Shown here: positions 28,678 through 40,299 of the stretch, in pieces
Layout: each line of letters begins with the position of its first letter
Numbering within the stretch: the first letter of the stretch is position 1
Source of the DNA: Desulfurococcales archaeon
Lineage (GTDB): Archaea; Thermoproteota; Thermoprotei_A; Sulfolobales; Ignisphaeraceae
Direction of reading: 5' to 3'
NCBI GenBank assembly: GCA_027066265.1
Contig: JAMOOB010000127.1
Span: 1-48,623 of the forward strand
DNA: 48,623 nucleotides
Made by a program: the position numbers and the translations under genes
Notes under the pieces: generated by a model
Database searches by the model: none
What the model saw: the letters and a program-made list of their open reading frames with translations, nothing else
Told to the model about the DNA's origin: nothing

Positions 28678-28980
28678 CTACCGCCTCGACTCCCCTCCTT
28701 GTCTAAGCTTATCAATTTTAATCCTCTTTACACCCTTCTTCACGAGAACGTACGTGTATCCACGGCTATCGACGATAAGTGCGCCAACCTCTTCGGCTAG
28801 CTTACGGATATCGTCCTCGGATACAATGTTTCGCGCGTTCTTCAGTATACGGATCTTGATGGCACCCTCCTCTTCGAGTCTTCTACGTACTTCCTCAACG
28901 AGACCAGGATGGATACCTTTCTTACCTATGTTTACGTCGGCTCTCGATTGCGCCACCTTTATCTTCTTCAACTGCTTCAC
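28678..28980 (-). CDS. YhbY/CRM-domain RNA-binding protein
   Basis: VAQSRADVNIGKKGIHPGLVEEVRRRLEEEGAIKIRIL. GTG start at 28980 inferred; ORF track begins at 29100 inside rnp4. Confidence 0.8.
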   Translation of the reverse strand: MKQLKKIKVAQSRADVNIGKKGIHPGLVEEVRRRLEEEGAIKIRILKNARNIVSEDDIRKLAEEVGALIVDSRGYTYVLVKKGVKRIKIDKLRQGGESRR

Positions 28981-29311
28981 GATGCTTCTCCAATCCACCT
29001 CTATGCACCACGAACTCGTACCTATGTATGTACCCGCACGTAAGACACGTAGTAACGAGCCTAAGAGTCTTTCCTTCTCGTCTAGTTCGAACCCTAGCAT
29101 TGAGGCCAGGAACCATAATTACGTGGCAATTCTTGCAGATCCAGCGTTTTATAGATTTTGGAATCCGTACCCGTACCCTCATCGATATTCTGCGTATGAG
29201 TTCTCCATACCTACGAGCGAGATCGATGTCTCCTTGCCTAACAGCTTCTACTCCTAGCCTGAAGAGCCATCGCATTCGTTGAATCGCTAAATCGCGCAGA
29301 ACACTGCTCAA
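28922..29311 (-). CDS. rnp4: RNase P protein component 4 (Rpp21/Rpr2)
   Basis: QRMRWLFRLGVEAVRQGDIDLARRYGELIRRISMRVRVRIPKSIKRWICKNCHVIMVPG...TCLTCGYIHRY. Confidence 0.93.
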   Translation of the reverse strand: MSSVLRDLAIQRMRWLFRLGVEAVRQGDIDLARRYGELIRRISMRVRVRIPKSIKRWICKNCHVIMVPGLNARVRTRREGKTLRLVTTCLTCGYIHRYEFVVHRGGLEKHREAVEEDKGGAIESRRKHR

Positions 29312-29339
29312 ACGTACCCTTCGGCCCTAGTGCCATCAA

Positions 29340-29351
29340 CGCTTATAAGCG
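29340..29351. promoter_or_regulatory. Palindromic TATA box CGCTTATAAGCG between divergent rnp4 and tRNA-Glu
   Basis: Perfect 12-bp palindrome, about 35 nt from both the rnp4 start codon (29311) and the tRNA 5' end (29381). Confidence 0.65.
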
Positions 29352-29380
29352 CACCATAGCCATAGCCTCCCTATGGAGGT

Positions 29381-29480
29381 GCCGCGGTAGTATAGCCCGG
29401 TCAAGTATGCGGGCCTCTCGAGCCCGTGACACCCTGCGTGGGTGCGGGAGACCCGGGTTCAAATCCCGGCCGCGGCACCA
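29381..29480 (+). tRNA. tRNA-Glu(CTC) with 22-nt putative noncanonical intron (29429-29450), CCA encoded
   Basis: GCCGCGG...CGGGC CTCTCGA GCCCG...CCGGGTTCAAATCCCGGCCGCGGCACCA. Removing 29429-29450 leaves a normal TGAC variable loop. Confidence 0.92.
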
Positions 29481-29563
29481 TGTTCTTCTCGACTCTTCAT
29501 AGATCGCAGCCGTGGTTCTCGAAGAGTCTAAGACCAAAGGTATTAATCTCCGGAAGTGGTTAG

Positions 29564-31780
<2,217 letters not shown>

Positions 31781-31841
31781 TCTTCATGATTTTTCGGTCG
31801 TAATGGTTTCTACATAATTTTCTTTGTACGGGGTGTAGACC

Positions 31842-34382
31842 GTGGGTAGCGCTACCAAGATCAAGATCAGCAAGGACGAGATCGCGGCTAGCATGACAAA
31901 GAACTACAACGATTTTAAGTCTGTGTTCTTCGGTGAACTTGCTAAAGCTGCAAAGAATAGACATAGGTTGCTACTCATACTCGCGGGCGACAATCATCGT
32001 AGGATGGCAATCCTATGCGCTGACATACTCATAACGTTTGTAAGGTTCTGGAAGAAGATGTTCAAGGATCGTGAAGGTCCCAACATGTTGTACGTATATC
32101 ACGACGAATTCGATGATGCGCTTCTAAGAGAACGTATTACGAAGAGGTTAGTCAAGAGATATATCAAGCGTAGGAAAATAGGCGCTAAGCTAGAGATAGC
32201 AGTCTACGAAGCGAGCGAACGATACCTCGGTACAACGTATCAAGCGTTGGTGATGGATCTAATAAATAGTTTGAAGCCCAACGATATAGGTCGACTAATA
32301 GGGATAGTTGAAGGAGGAGGTATAGTGATTCTCTTAGTACCGAACTGGCATGATTGGCACAACAGGAAGAACTTGTTCCAGATGTCGTTAGCAGTTCCAC
32401 AGCATCCAGAGCCTAGGAAAGTCTTTGTTAGGTGGTTCAAGGAGATAACGTTGGATTGTGAAGGAGTCTTCATCTACGATGTCGATAACGATCAAGCAAT
32501 CAAGCTAGGAAGCGTTAAGGCTGTCAAGCATATGAAGACGGGCATTGAGCTACCCAACGAAATGACGTTCCCCGTGGAACTCTATAAACTAGCTCTCACG
32601 CAGGATCAGGTAAACGCACTCAAACTCATGGAGAATCTCCTTAGGAAACCGCAGAAGAAACGCATGAGCGTAATACTCATAGCTGATAGAGGTAGGGGCA
32701 AGTCGTGTGCTATAGGAATAGCGTTGGCAGGAATAATAATGGAGCTCTCTAAGAGTAAACCCAAGGTGCGGATAGCGGTTACAGCACCTTCGCTAACCAA
32801 CGTTCAGCCATTGATGAACATGGCTATCAGAGCACTAGATGTTCTCGGAATCAAGTACAACGTTATCAAACGCGAAGACAAGATACTCGAGATTCGTGGA
32901 AGTAAATTCAGCATAGAGTACTGGGAACCTGCAGCAGTTCCTCATCTCGGTGTAGACATTGCGGTCGTTGACGAGGCTGCTGGTATCGCTGTTCCGTTGC
33001 TACATAAGATCTGGAGAAGTTATCGTCGTACCGTATTCGCTACGACGATACATGGATACGAAGGTGCGGGTAGAGGGTTCTCGGTAAGGTTCATGAAGAG
33101 GATACGCGAAGATCCGAATACAGAGCTGTACATATACGAAATGGAGGAACCTATACGGTACGGTAAGGATGATCCCGTGGAGAGATGGCAGTTCAGAGTC
33201 CTGTTATTGGATGCAGAACCCGACGAACTTGACGAGCAAGACTTGGCGTACATCAAGGAGCAGAGGTTCGAGTACCTAAAGCTAGATCCAGAAACCTTGT
33301 TCACGAAAGAGAACGAGAAGTTGTTGCGAAGCCTCTTCGGAATATACGTACTCGCTCACTATAGAAACGAGCCGGACGATCTCGGCATGATGGCGGACGC
33401 TCCACACCATAGCATAAGAGCCTTGAGGTTACCAAGCGGAAAAATCGTTGCAGCGGTTCAGCTCGCTGAGGAAGGTCCTATACCTTTCGAGTACCTTGAT
33501 TCGTTGCTTCGTGGAGGAAAGATTCCCGGAAACATCATTCCGGATAGACTTCTAAAGCATGCACGGCTAAGAGATATCGGTAACGGTGTTGGATGGAGAA
33601 TCGTTAGGATAGCAGTTCATCCAGCTGTACAGGGTAGAGGTATCGGCTCCTACATGCTTAGCAAGGTTGAGGAAGAAGCTCGTGAACGCGGATATCATTG
33701 GGTTGGTAGCGGATTTGGTGCTACAGAGGAACTACTTAGATTCTGGATCAAGAACGGGTATGTACCTGTACACATATCTCCAGATAGGAACCCGGTAAGC
33801 GCTGAGTACACGGTTCTCGTAATAAAGCCTCTTGATGAGCGTTGGAAACTGATCGTGGAGGCGATAAACAGGGAATTTCGTGAGAAGGTGCTGGAGAGCC
33901 TACACGATACGTATCGAGATCTCGAGGTAGGGATAGCGCAGCAACTCCTCAACACCGTTTATCGAGTCGAAGAACGTGAATGCCGTATACGTCCACCTAA
34001 CCTAACTAAAGTTCAACTCGATAGATTGTTGAGCTACTACGAAGGATACATGACGTACGAATCCTGTACGGATGTAATGCACAAGCTCGCCAAACATTAC
34101 TGGCTATCAGAACCCGAGTGTAGACCTAAGCTAAGCGAGTTCGAGGAACGTGTATTGATACTTAAGGTTCTTCAGGGACTGCCTTGGGATCTCGTTGCGA
34201 ATATACTTGGCGCGCGCAAGTCCAAGGTCATGGACGTACTAAGAGAAATCGCGTACAAATTCATAGAGTTCTACTACGGGCTCACCAAGCACGAGATAGA
34301 TAAGGTGCTTGGAACGCTCGAACTAGAATCGTATCTAAAAGATCCACGAGCTAAACCTTTCAAACGTGGTGAAGAATCGTGA
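31842..34382 (+). CDS. tmcA: tRNA(Met) cytidine acetyltransferase TmcA
   Basis: ILIADRGRGKSCAIGIALAG, VDEAAGIAVPLLHKI, GNAT motif VRIAVHPAVQGRGIGSYML. Confidence 0.95.
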   Translation: MGSATKIKISKDEIAASMTKNYNDFKSVFFGELAKAAKNRHRLLLILAGDNHRRMAILCADILITFVRFWKKMFKDREGPNMLYVYHDEFDDALLRERITKRLVKRYIKRRKIGAKLEIAVYEASERYLGTTYQALVMDLINSLKPNDIGRLIGIVEGGGIVILLVPNWHDWHNRKNLFQMSLAVPQHPEPRKVFVRWFKEITLDCEGVFIYDVDNDQAIKLGSVKAVKHMKTGIELPNEMTFPVELYKLALTQDQVNALKLMENLLRKPQKKRMSVILIADRGRGKSCAIGIALAGIIMELSKSKPKVRIAVTAPSLTNVQPLMNMAIRALDVLGIKYNVIKREDKILEIRGSKFSIEYWEPAAVPHLGVDIAVVDEAAGIAVPLLHKIWRSYRRTVFATTIHGYEGAGRGFSVRFMKRIREDPNTELYIYEMEEPIRYGKDDPVERWQFRVLLLDAEPDELDEQDLAYIKEQRFEYLKLDPETLFTKENEKLLRSLFGIYVLAHYRNEPDDLGMMADAPHHSIRALRLPSGKIVAAVQLAEEGPIPFEYLDSLLRGGKIPGNIIPDRLLKHARLRDIGNGVGWRIVRIAVHPAVQGRGIGSYMLSKVEEEARERGYHWVGSGFGATEELLRFWIKNGYVPVHISPDRNPVSAEYTVLVIKPLDERWKLIVEAINREFREKVLESLHDTYRDLEVGIAQQLLNTVYRVEERECRIRPPNLTKVQLDRLLSYYEGYMTYESCTDVMHKLAKHYWLSEPECRPKLSEFEERVLILKVLQGLPWDLVANILGARKSKVMDVLREIAYKFIEFYYGLTKHEIDKVLGTLELESYLKDPRAKPFKRGEES

Positions 34383-34771
34383 TTAAGTGGAGCGATCTCG
34401 TAAATCTAGTGCTTGAAAAGTATCAGGAGATATACTTTAGGTGCGCAAGATGTACAGACGTTGAACGTAGCATATCATCGCTACCGCGAGATGTACCCCC
34501 AGACATACATGTTCTAGATCCCTGCATTGCTTGCATCATAACAGAGATACTCGAGGGAATGCACGGCGTTCCAAGAATCTACATCTCCTCCGCGCTAGGA
34601 GATGCAACGCTTTACGTATTGAAGGATGCTCTTCTTGAACTAGGCGAGGAAGGTGGTACACTAGCTTCGATAACGATGATGGAAGAATTCGTGGAATTCC
34701 TTTCATCGCTTGGATTCGAAATAGATAAAGAAGTCATTAAGAACCTCGTTGAACAAATTGCTAGAGCTTGA
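34379..34771 (+). CDS. Hypothetical protein, translationally coupled to TmcA
   Basis: GTG start overlaps TmcA stop; FRCARCTDVER...CIACI. Confidence 0.65.
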   Translation: MIKWSDLVNLVLEKYQEIYFRCARCTDVERSISSLPRDVPPDIHVLDPCIACIITEILEGMHGVPRIYISSALGDATLYVLKDALLELGEEGGTLASITMMEEFVEFLSSLGFEIDKEVIKNLVEQIARA

Positions 34772-35423
34772 GGAGCTCTACATTAACACCCTCTTTATCT
34801 ACATCTATCAAAGCGTAGAAACCTTTCATGCAGGGTCCCGGATTGACTATCACTGTACGATCTATTCTGTCTACAGCTCTAGATTCATGGATATGTCCGC
34901 ATACACATAGCAATGGCTTTCGTTCTTCTATGAATCTACGAATGGTTTTAGATCCTACGTGTTGACCCATATAGACGATATCGCACTTCGTAGCGTAGGG
35001 TGGACTGTGGCTTAGCACTATGGCGTTATCGAAGCTCGCAACATTTGCAGCTGCACCAGACAATAGCTCTTCGATAGCTTTCTCCTCGAGCTCGAAAACG
35101 GTTCCGAAAGGTGTTGGTGGCGAACCTCCTACGCCAATCACTACAAGATTGTTGATGGCAATCGCTTTGCCGTGGATATTGATAACTTTCTCACGAGGTT
35201 TCTCGTAGTGTTCGGGCGGATCCATGTTTCCAGGTACGCATAGCAAGGGTACGTCGATGAATGTATCGAGTTCGTCTAGGAGCTTCGATGTCTGGTAAAT
35301 GCCTCGGTATGGAGCGATGTCCCCGGCAAACAGTACGAGCTCGATATCTTTCCTAACGCGTAGGTATATCTCACGGAAACGGTCTAGTGCACCGTGGATA
35401 TCGCTTACGGCAAGGATTCGCAC
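34761..35423 (-). CDS. Calcineurin-like metallophosphoesterase
   Basis: ILAVSDIHGALDRF, LFAGDIAPY, PGNMDPPE, VLSHSPPY, CGHIHE. Confidence 0.93.
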   Translation of the reverse strand: MRILAVSDIHGALDRFREIYLRVRKDIELVLFAGDIAPYRGIYQTSKLLDELDTFIDVPLLCVPGNMDPPEHYEKPREKVINIHGKAIAINNLVVIGVGGSPPTPFGTVFELEEKAIEELLSGAAANVASFDNAIVLSHSPPYATKCDIVYMGQHVGSKTIRRFIEERKPLLCVCGHIHESRAVDRIDRTVIVNPGPCMKGFYALIDVDKEGVNVELLKL

Positions 35424-35462
35424 GTTTATGCACCCAGCGTTCTGTATTAAGGGACGGTGTTA

Positions 35463-35849
35463 TCAACGCTCTTCGATTACGAACGAGGTGTATGCACGGC
35501 ATGCGGGAACGCCGTCACGATCCTCGACAATGCTTTCCGCTACGGCAACTCGACCAACTCGATGAATGCATGTTCTTAGAGATGCCTCTTCCAGGCACGA
35601 TAGCTGCTTTACGAATGAAATGCTAGTGCTAAGCACTATTATGTACTCATCGCTCTCAATGTGTTTACGCGATAGATACTCGGCGAGCGAAGTCGTTAGA
35701 GCAGCTAGACAACCTCCATGAACTCTCCCATACTCATCGCATGCATGCTCTGAGAACGCGAACAAGATACTGATGCACTTCCCATCCCTTTCAACGTTGA
35801 ACTCTCTAACAACTACGTACTGCTTCAAGAACTCGGGTAGGAACTCCAT
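35463..35849 (-). CDS. PaaI-like hotdog thioesterase
   Basis: EYGRVHGGCLAALTTSLAEYLSRKH...VLSTSISFVKQ. Confidence 0.8.
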   Translation of the reverse strand: MEFLPEFLKQYVVVREFNVERDGKCISILFAFSEHACDEYGRVHGGCLAALTTSLAEYLSRKHIESDEYIIVLSTSISFVKQLSCLEEASLRTCIHRVGRVAVAESIVEDRDGVPACRAYTSFVIEER

Positions 35850-35872
35850 ACCTAGCCCTCTACGAATCGTTT

Positions 35873-36544
35873 CTACTTCTTAAAGAATGTTTCGAGTGTA
35901 GGTCTCGAACGATATGTAAGAGTCTTGCTATCGACGAAACGAAAGCCCTCCTTCAACAGAAGCGATTTAGCTTCTTCAGATATCGAAGGAGCTACGAGTA
36001 CTCCTTCAACTCGATACCCCTGCGAACGATAGTAATCCACGTACCGTTTCAATTGCGAAACCGCCTGTATACCAGCTCGCTCATTCTTTACCTCGACAAC
36101 TATGAGCGTTCCATCGCTTCGCTTGAGCAAGACGTCGATCTTTCCGTAAGGAGTTGAAACTTCGCGACCAACGAGCTCTGCGTTGGGATCTATTGCGTGA
36201 GGATTCGAAGCGAGAACGTTAGCTATATCCTTCTCGGTACCAACCACTACGAGCTTCGTTGTTGAGAGTTTGCATGCGGTTACGAGGTATACTCTAGGGA
36301 TTTCTATCAATACCTCTTCTCGTGGAGAAGTGCGTATGGATCGCACTCTCAGAGTATGTTCAATGCATTCGAATATTATTGTCGATCCCGGTGGTTGCCA
36401 ATTCAAGGGTTCTCGTTTGCTAGCTTCATGTACTAGGAGTGTTCCATCGGGTTTTGTGATCAGTAGCCTTGGAGCTTCAGCTGCGTAGGAGGCTGCACGT
36501 CCATAGTATTCGATACTCATGTCACCTACTAGGATCACCACCAT
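35873..36544 (-). CDS. nucS: Endonuclease NucS/EndoMS
   Basis: VGDMSIEYYGRAASYAAEAPRLLITKPDGTLLVHE, LVGREVSTPYGKIDVLLKRSDGTLIVVEVKNERAGIQAVSQLKRYVDYYR. Confidence 0.93.
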   Translation of the reverse strand: MVVILVGDMSIEYYGRAASYAAEAPRLLITKPDGTLLVHEASKREPLNWQPPGSTIIFECIEHTLRVRSIRTSPREEVLIEIPRVYLVTACKLSTTKLVVVGTEKDIANVLASNPHAIDPNAELVGREVSTPYGKIDVLLKRSDGTLIVVEVKNERAGIQAVSQLKRYVDYYRSQGYRVEGVLVAPSISEEAKSLLLKEGFRFVDSKTLTYRSRPTLETFFKK

Positions 36545-36619
36545 ACTCTTTCGAACTTCGTTGAGCTTCTTCGCGAGCTCTACGCAATCCTTACGCTCGA
36601 TGTCTATGCATACGATGGT

Positions 36620-37594
36620 TCAGCACCTCTCGAAAGATCTTACAACTTCTTCTAGCTTCCTAGCTATGTTATCTACATCCTCTTCGCCGTATATGGTCAA
36701 CGATGCCGCTTCTCTATGACCTCCATAGAACGGAGCGTTGAGGGTACGCGAGATGTATTCGCATAGCTCGAGAGCCTTGCCTTCGGGGGATCTCACCGTT
36801 ACTACGATCTTTCCTTCCTCACCTCGTATCAGTATCAACGGTTTTCGATGCCTCTTCGTGTACTCAGAAGATGCTATTCCAAACAAACCAGCGTATGCTA
36901 AGGATTGAGCATGTGTAAAGCTCACTATTACCCATCCACAGACTTCTCGAGCGCGACGAGCAATCGTGTTGACGAGCATGTTCAACAGTACTTTACCTCT
37001 GCGGTACTTGGCTTCGAATTCGGGCGATCTCCAGAATTCTTTGCCTTCAACAATGCTCTTCACGGCTTCGCAGAACGTTGTGGTATCGGTAGGATCTATG
37101 GCTAGAGCTAGCTTAATGCAGTCTGCAATACCTTTGACCGTCTCATCGTTTGTTTCGCTACCTTCGCATACGTTTGCAACGTTTACGAGAAGCTCTTCGT
37201 ACTTATTAAGGTTCTTGATCATGGTCTCGACGAGCACTGCAGGAGTTGAGACCGTTGGGATCCATGCAACGCGAGCGAATTGCTTCACTTCTTCAACGAG
37301 GTTCTGCGACGATATGTGGTGATCGATGATTGTTATCCTAGTGCCGCTGCGTGCAATCTCTCGAAGTACGTTTACGAGCTCTGGATTCAGCGCTACGTCT
37401 AGTATCACCAGATGATCAACGCCTTCGCTTTCCACGCTCTTCGTAGCGGATTCAACATCTTTTGCAGCTCTCCATGGCTGGGTAAAGCGTAGAACGAGAT
37501 TCTTTGGATAGTAATCGGCTAGGAAACGTCTTATGTAGAGTCCCGCCGATATAACACCATCGCAATCACCGTGGAATACGACCACAGCCTTCAT
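36620..37594 (-). CDS. DHH-family phosphoesterase (RecJ-like)
   Basis: VFHGDCDGVISAGLYI, TIIDHHISSQNL, FYGGHREAASLTI. Confidence 0.9.
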   Translation of the reverse strand: MKAVVVFHGDCDGVISAGLYIRRFLADYYPKNLVLRFTQPWRAAKDVESATKSVESEGVDHLVILDVALNPELVNVLREIARSGTRITIIDHHISSQNLVEEVKQFARVAWIPTVSTPAVLVETMIKNLNKYEELLVNVANVCEGSETNDETVKGIADCIKLALAIDPTDTTTFCEAVKSIVEGKEFWRSPEFEAKYRRGKVLLNMLVNTIARRAREVCGWVIVSFTHAQSLAYAGLFGIASSEYTKRHRKPLILIRGEEGKIVVTVRSPEGKALELCEYISRTLNAPFYGGHREAASLTIYGEEDVDNIARKLEEVVRSFERC

Positions 37595-37656
37595 CTCGCC
37601 ACGCCTGTACGAGCTCTTCCAATCAGATTCGCGTTGTGTTGGGAAACTATTAAGTT

Positions 37657-38754
37657 GTGTTAGCTAGAGTATTGCTAGGAGTGCTGATCGTGACGATGCA
37701 ATCCATGGATGCTGTTCGACCTACGCCTACGAGAATCGCGATGGAGTACCTAAGGAAGCAGAAGTACCATGTGATAGGTGGTCATAGCGCCGTCAAGAAG
37801 TGTTACTGGGTTCACAAAGCATTGACCGAGAAACACTTCTGCTACAAAGCTAAGTTCTACGGTATCGAAACGCATCGATGCATACAGTTCTCTCCCTCCG
37901 TACTCTGGTGTTGGAATAGGTGTCTGCACTGTTGGAGGTATAGACCGAGCGATCGCGATCGCTGGGATGAGGTAACGCTTCCCAGCGTTGACGATCCTAG
38001 GTACATCGTGGAGATGGCTATCAAAGAACATCGTAGAACCGTGAGCGGCTACAAGATGTATCCCGGAGTTGATAGAAGGATGTTTGAAGAAGCGTTGAAC
38101 CCTAAACACGTAGCGATAAGCTTGACGGGAGAAGCCACTCTCTACCCCTTGCTCGGGGATCTAATCGAGGAGTTCCATAAGAGAGGTTTGACAACGTTCC
38201 TCGTAACTCGAGGTGTAAGACCCGAAGTCCTTGCGAATCTATCTACTGAACCGACGCAGCTCTACGTATCGATCGAAGCGTTTAGCTACGAATCGTATCT
38301 AAGGTTTAACAATCCGATAGCACCCACGCTATGGAGAAGAACGCTAGAAACTTTCGAGATCTTACCAAGCTTTACGTGTCCAACGGTTGTCAGGATAACC
38401 ATCGTTAAGAGCTTCAACATGCATAGAGAAGCAATTGAGTTCTGGACAAAGCTGTTGAGCCGCGCCGAACCTACGTACATCGAAGTCAAGGCCTACATGC
38501 ATATAGGAGGATCGATAGAGAGACTCAAGAGAAGCGATATGCCTAGTCATGCCGAGGTTAGGAAGGTAGCTGAAGAACTTGCTAAGGCTCTAAGCTACAA
38601 CATTGCTTCCGAAAGCAAGCCGAGTCGTGTCGTTATGCTGACGAAGCTAAAGAAACCAGTGATACGCTACGGTAATCCTCCTATATCTTGGCACGATCCA
38701 GATCCTGGAGATGAGTACTCTGGTGAGTACGGAGCGGTCGAGGAAATCATCTAG
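37657..38754 (+). CDS. taw1: 4-demethylwyosine synthase (TYW1/Taw1) radical SAM enzyme
   Basis: KKCYWVHKALTEKHFCYKAKFYGIETHRCIQFSPSVLWCWNRCLHCWR. Start may be ATG 37696. Confidence 0.93.
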   Translation: MLARVLLGVLIVTMQSMDAVRPTPTRIAMEYLRKQKYHVIGGHSAVKKCYWVHKALTEKHFCYKAKFYGIETHRCIQFSPSVLWCWNRCLHCWRYRPSDRDRWDEVTLPSVDDPRYIVEMAIKEHRRTVSGYKMYPGVDRRMFEEALNPKHVAISLTGEATLYPLLGDLIEEFHKRGLTTFLVTRGVRPEVLANLSTEPTQLYVSIEAFSYESYLRFNNPIAPTLWRRTLETFEILPSFTCPTVVRITIVKSFNMHREAIEFWTKLLSRAEPTYIEVKAYMHIGGSIERLKRSDMPSHAEVRKVAEELAKALSYNIASESKPSRVVMLTKLKKPVIRYGNPPISWHDPDPGDEYSGEYGAVEEII

Positions 38755-38817
38755 TACTGTGCGATGAGGCGAAACACTGAATATTTCAACGGGAATAGAG
38801 CTATGTGCTAGACACGG

Positions 38818-39834
38818 TTGTCGAGAATGGAGAAAGTCGTTCGGAAAGCCTACGTAGATTCTAGAGGCGCGATAGTGTTTAGCGATATCGTTTGCGTAGA
38901 CGGACATAGCAATCTATGTAGGTACAGAATCGTTACACACATTCATTACGATCATATCCTCGATATCGATCGAAGTATAGCTAGGTGTAGGTACATCATC
39001 GCGACTCCCATAACTTTCGATCTTCTTGAATGTCTTGGCTACACGATGCCACGCATCAAGAAACGGTCTTTGAACTACGGTGAACAGCTAGACATTGGAA
39101 GTGCTAGGATTAGACTTGTCTATGCAGAACACATTCCCGGATCAGCGCAGGTAGTTTTCGAAACAGATGAAGGTATCTATGCCTACACTGGAGATTTCAA
39201 GCATGCTGGTACCAAGACCCCCATACTCAAGGATGTAGACATCCTAGTGGTTGATGCAACCTACGGAGATCCTTCCCATCGAAGACCTAGCGAAGACGAG
39301 ATCGAGGAGCAGTTCGCGAAACTTGTGCAGAATCTACTTATGCAAGGACCGGTAACGATCTATGCATACTTTGGTAAGGCATGCGAAGCAATGATGATAC
39401 TTCGTAGGCACGGTCTCGACGCGCCTTTCATTGCATCGACGAAGCACTGGTTGATAGCTAACAAGCTTAGGAAGTATGGCTTCGAAATCGAGGATCTGTA
39501 CCTAGATGGAACACCGGAAGCAGAGGAACTCAAGAAGTTCTCGTGGTATGTGAAGTTCGAGCACTATGCGAAGTTTAGGGATAGTGCTAAGCGTCGGGGG
39601 ACGCACATAGTTTTGAGTGGATGGCTCTTCAATAGACCAGTTAAGCAGATATCGAGCAATGTATGGATCGTTGCGCTGAGTGATCATGCAGATTTCGAGG
39701 ATGTGCTTCACTACGTAGATGAGGCACGTCCGCGCTTGCTGATCGTGGATGCCTTTAGAGGGAATCTAGCCGCTAGAAGATTCGCTAAGTACGTTAGGGA
39801 ACGACTTGGGATCCTTGCCGAAGCAATGCCTTGA
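38818..39834 (+). CDS. Metallo-beta-lactamase fold hydrolase/nuclease-like
   Basis: [50 protein letters not shown]. Confidence 0.88.
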   Translation: MSRMEKVVRKAYVDSRGAIVFSDIVCVDGHSNLCRYRIVTHIHYDHILDIDRSIARCRYIIATPITFDLLECLGYTMPRIKKRSLNYGEQLDIGSARIRLVYAEHIPGSAQVVFETDEGIYAYTGDFKHAGTKTPILKDVDILVVDATYGDPSHRRPSEDEIEEQFAKLVQNLLMQGPVTIYAYFGKACEAMMILRRHGLDAPFIASTKHWLIANKLRKYGFEIEDLYLDGTPEAEELKKFSWYVKFEHYAKFRDSAKRRGTHIVLSGWLFNRPVKQISSNVWIVALSDHADFEDVLHYVDEARPRLLIVDAFRGNLAARRFAKYVRERLGILAEAMP

Positions 39835-39899
39835 AGAGATCATCAAGGTTTTTAGGAGGTTTGTTGCAGAACTGCGTTGCGGAGCCAAGGGTGAGGTTG

Positions 39900-40232
39900 A
39901 TGGAGTACGTCTACGCCGTATTACTACTCCATGCAGCTAAGAAAGAAATCTCGGAAGAGAACGTTCGTAAGGTACTCGAAGCAGCTGGCATAGCCGTAGA
40001 CGATGTGAGGCTCAAAGCACTCGTAGCCGCAGTGAAGGAGATAAACATCGACGAAGTAATTAAGAGCGCAACCGTGGCTCCAGCTGTAGCTCCAGCCGTC
40101 GTAGCTGCAGGACCCGCTCCAGCTCAGCAAGCTGCTCAAGCTCCTGCTGAAGAGAAGAAAGAAGAGGAAGAGAAGAAGGAAGGTGTATCAGAAGAACAAC
40201 TAGCAGAAGGACTAGCAGCACTATTCGGATAA
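39900..40232 (+). CDS. rpl12: Ribosomal protein L12 (P1-like)
   Basis: [31 protein letters not shown]...[30 protein letters not shown] 39900 replaces the supplied start at 39831. Confidence 0.96.
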   Translation: MEYVYAVLLLHAAKKEISEENVRKVLEAAGIAVDDVRLKALVAAVKEINIDEVIKSATVAPAVAPAVVAAGPAPAQQAAQAPAEEKKEEEEKKEGVSEEQLAEGLAALFG

Positions 40233-40234
40233 CC
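40121..40234 (+). repeat. 114-bp inverted repeat copy B (rpl12 3' end)
   Basis: Matches reverse complement of 22018-22131 with one mismatch (40139). Confidence 0.97.
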
Positions 40235-40257
40235 TTCGTCGACGCAACACTTAAGAA

Positions 40258-40265
40258 TTTTATAT
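40258..40265 (+). promoter_or_regulatory. TATA box of alaS
   Basis: tttatata about 38 nt upstream of GTG 40300. Confidence 0.6.
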
Positions 40266-40299
40266 ATCATCGAGGTTTTGTTTCTCTAAGGGTGATCAC

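Noticed and set aside
29421-29452. Reading the extra 22 nt as a class II long variable arm (tRNA-Ser/Leu)
   Set aside because: The 5-bp anticodon stem fixes anticodon CTC (Glu), and excising the BHB segment gives a normal class I tRNA.
29491-29528. Inverted repeat GACTCTTC...GAAGAGTC downstream of tRNA-Glu as terminator
   Set aside because: 8-bp stem with a 22-nt loop and no U-tract; archaeal termination mainly uses T-runs. Insufficient support.
29343-29537. 64-aa minus-strand ORF (WCRGRDLNPGLPHPRR...)
   Set aside because: Antisense translation of the tRNA-Glu gene; not a protein.
38755-38817. Possible half C/D element (gcgatgaggcgaaacactga)
   Set aside because: C box lacks UGAUGA consensus and there is no C'/D half.
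39831-39899. Upstream extension of the L12 ORF ([23 protein letters not shown])
   Set aside because: The canonical archaeal L12 start [10 protein letters not shown] at 39900 is preceded by a GGTGAG ribosome binding site; the extension overlaps the MBL gene end.
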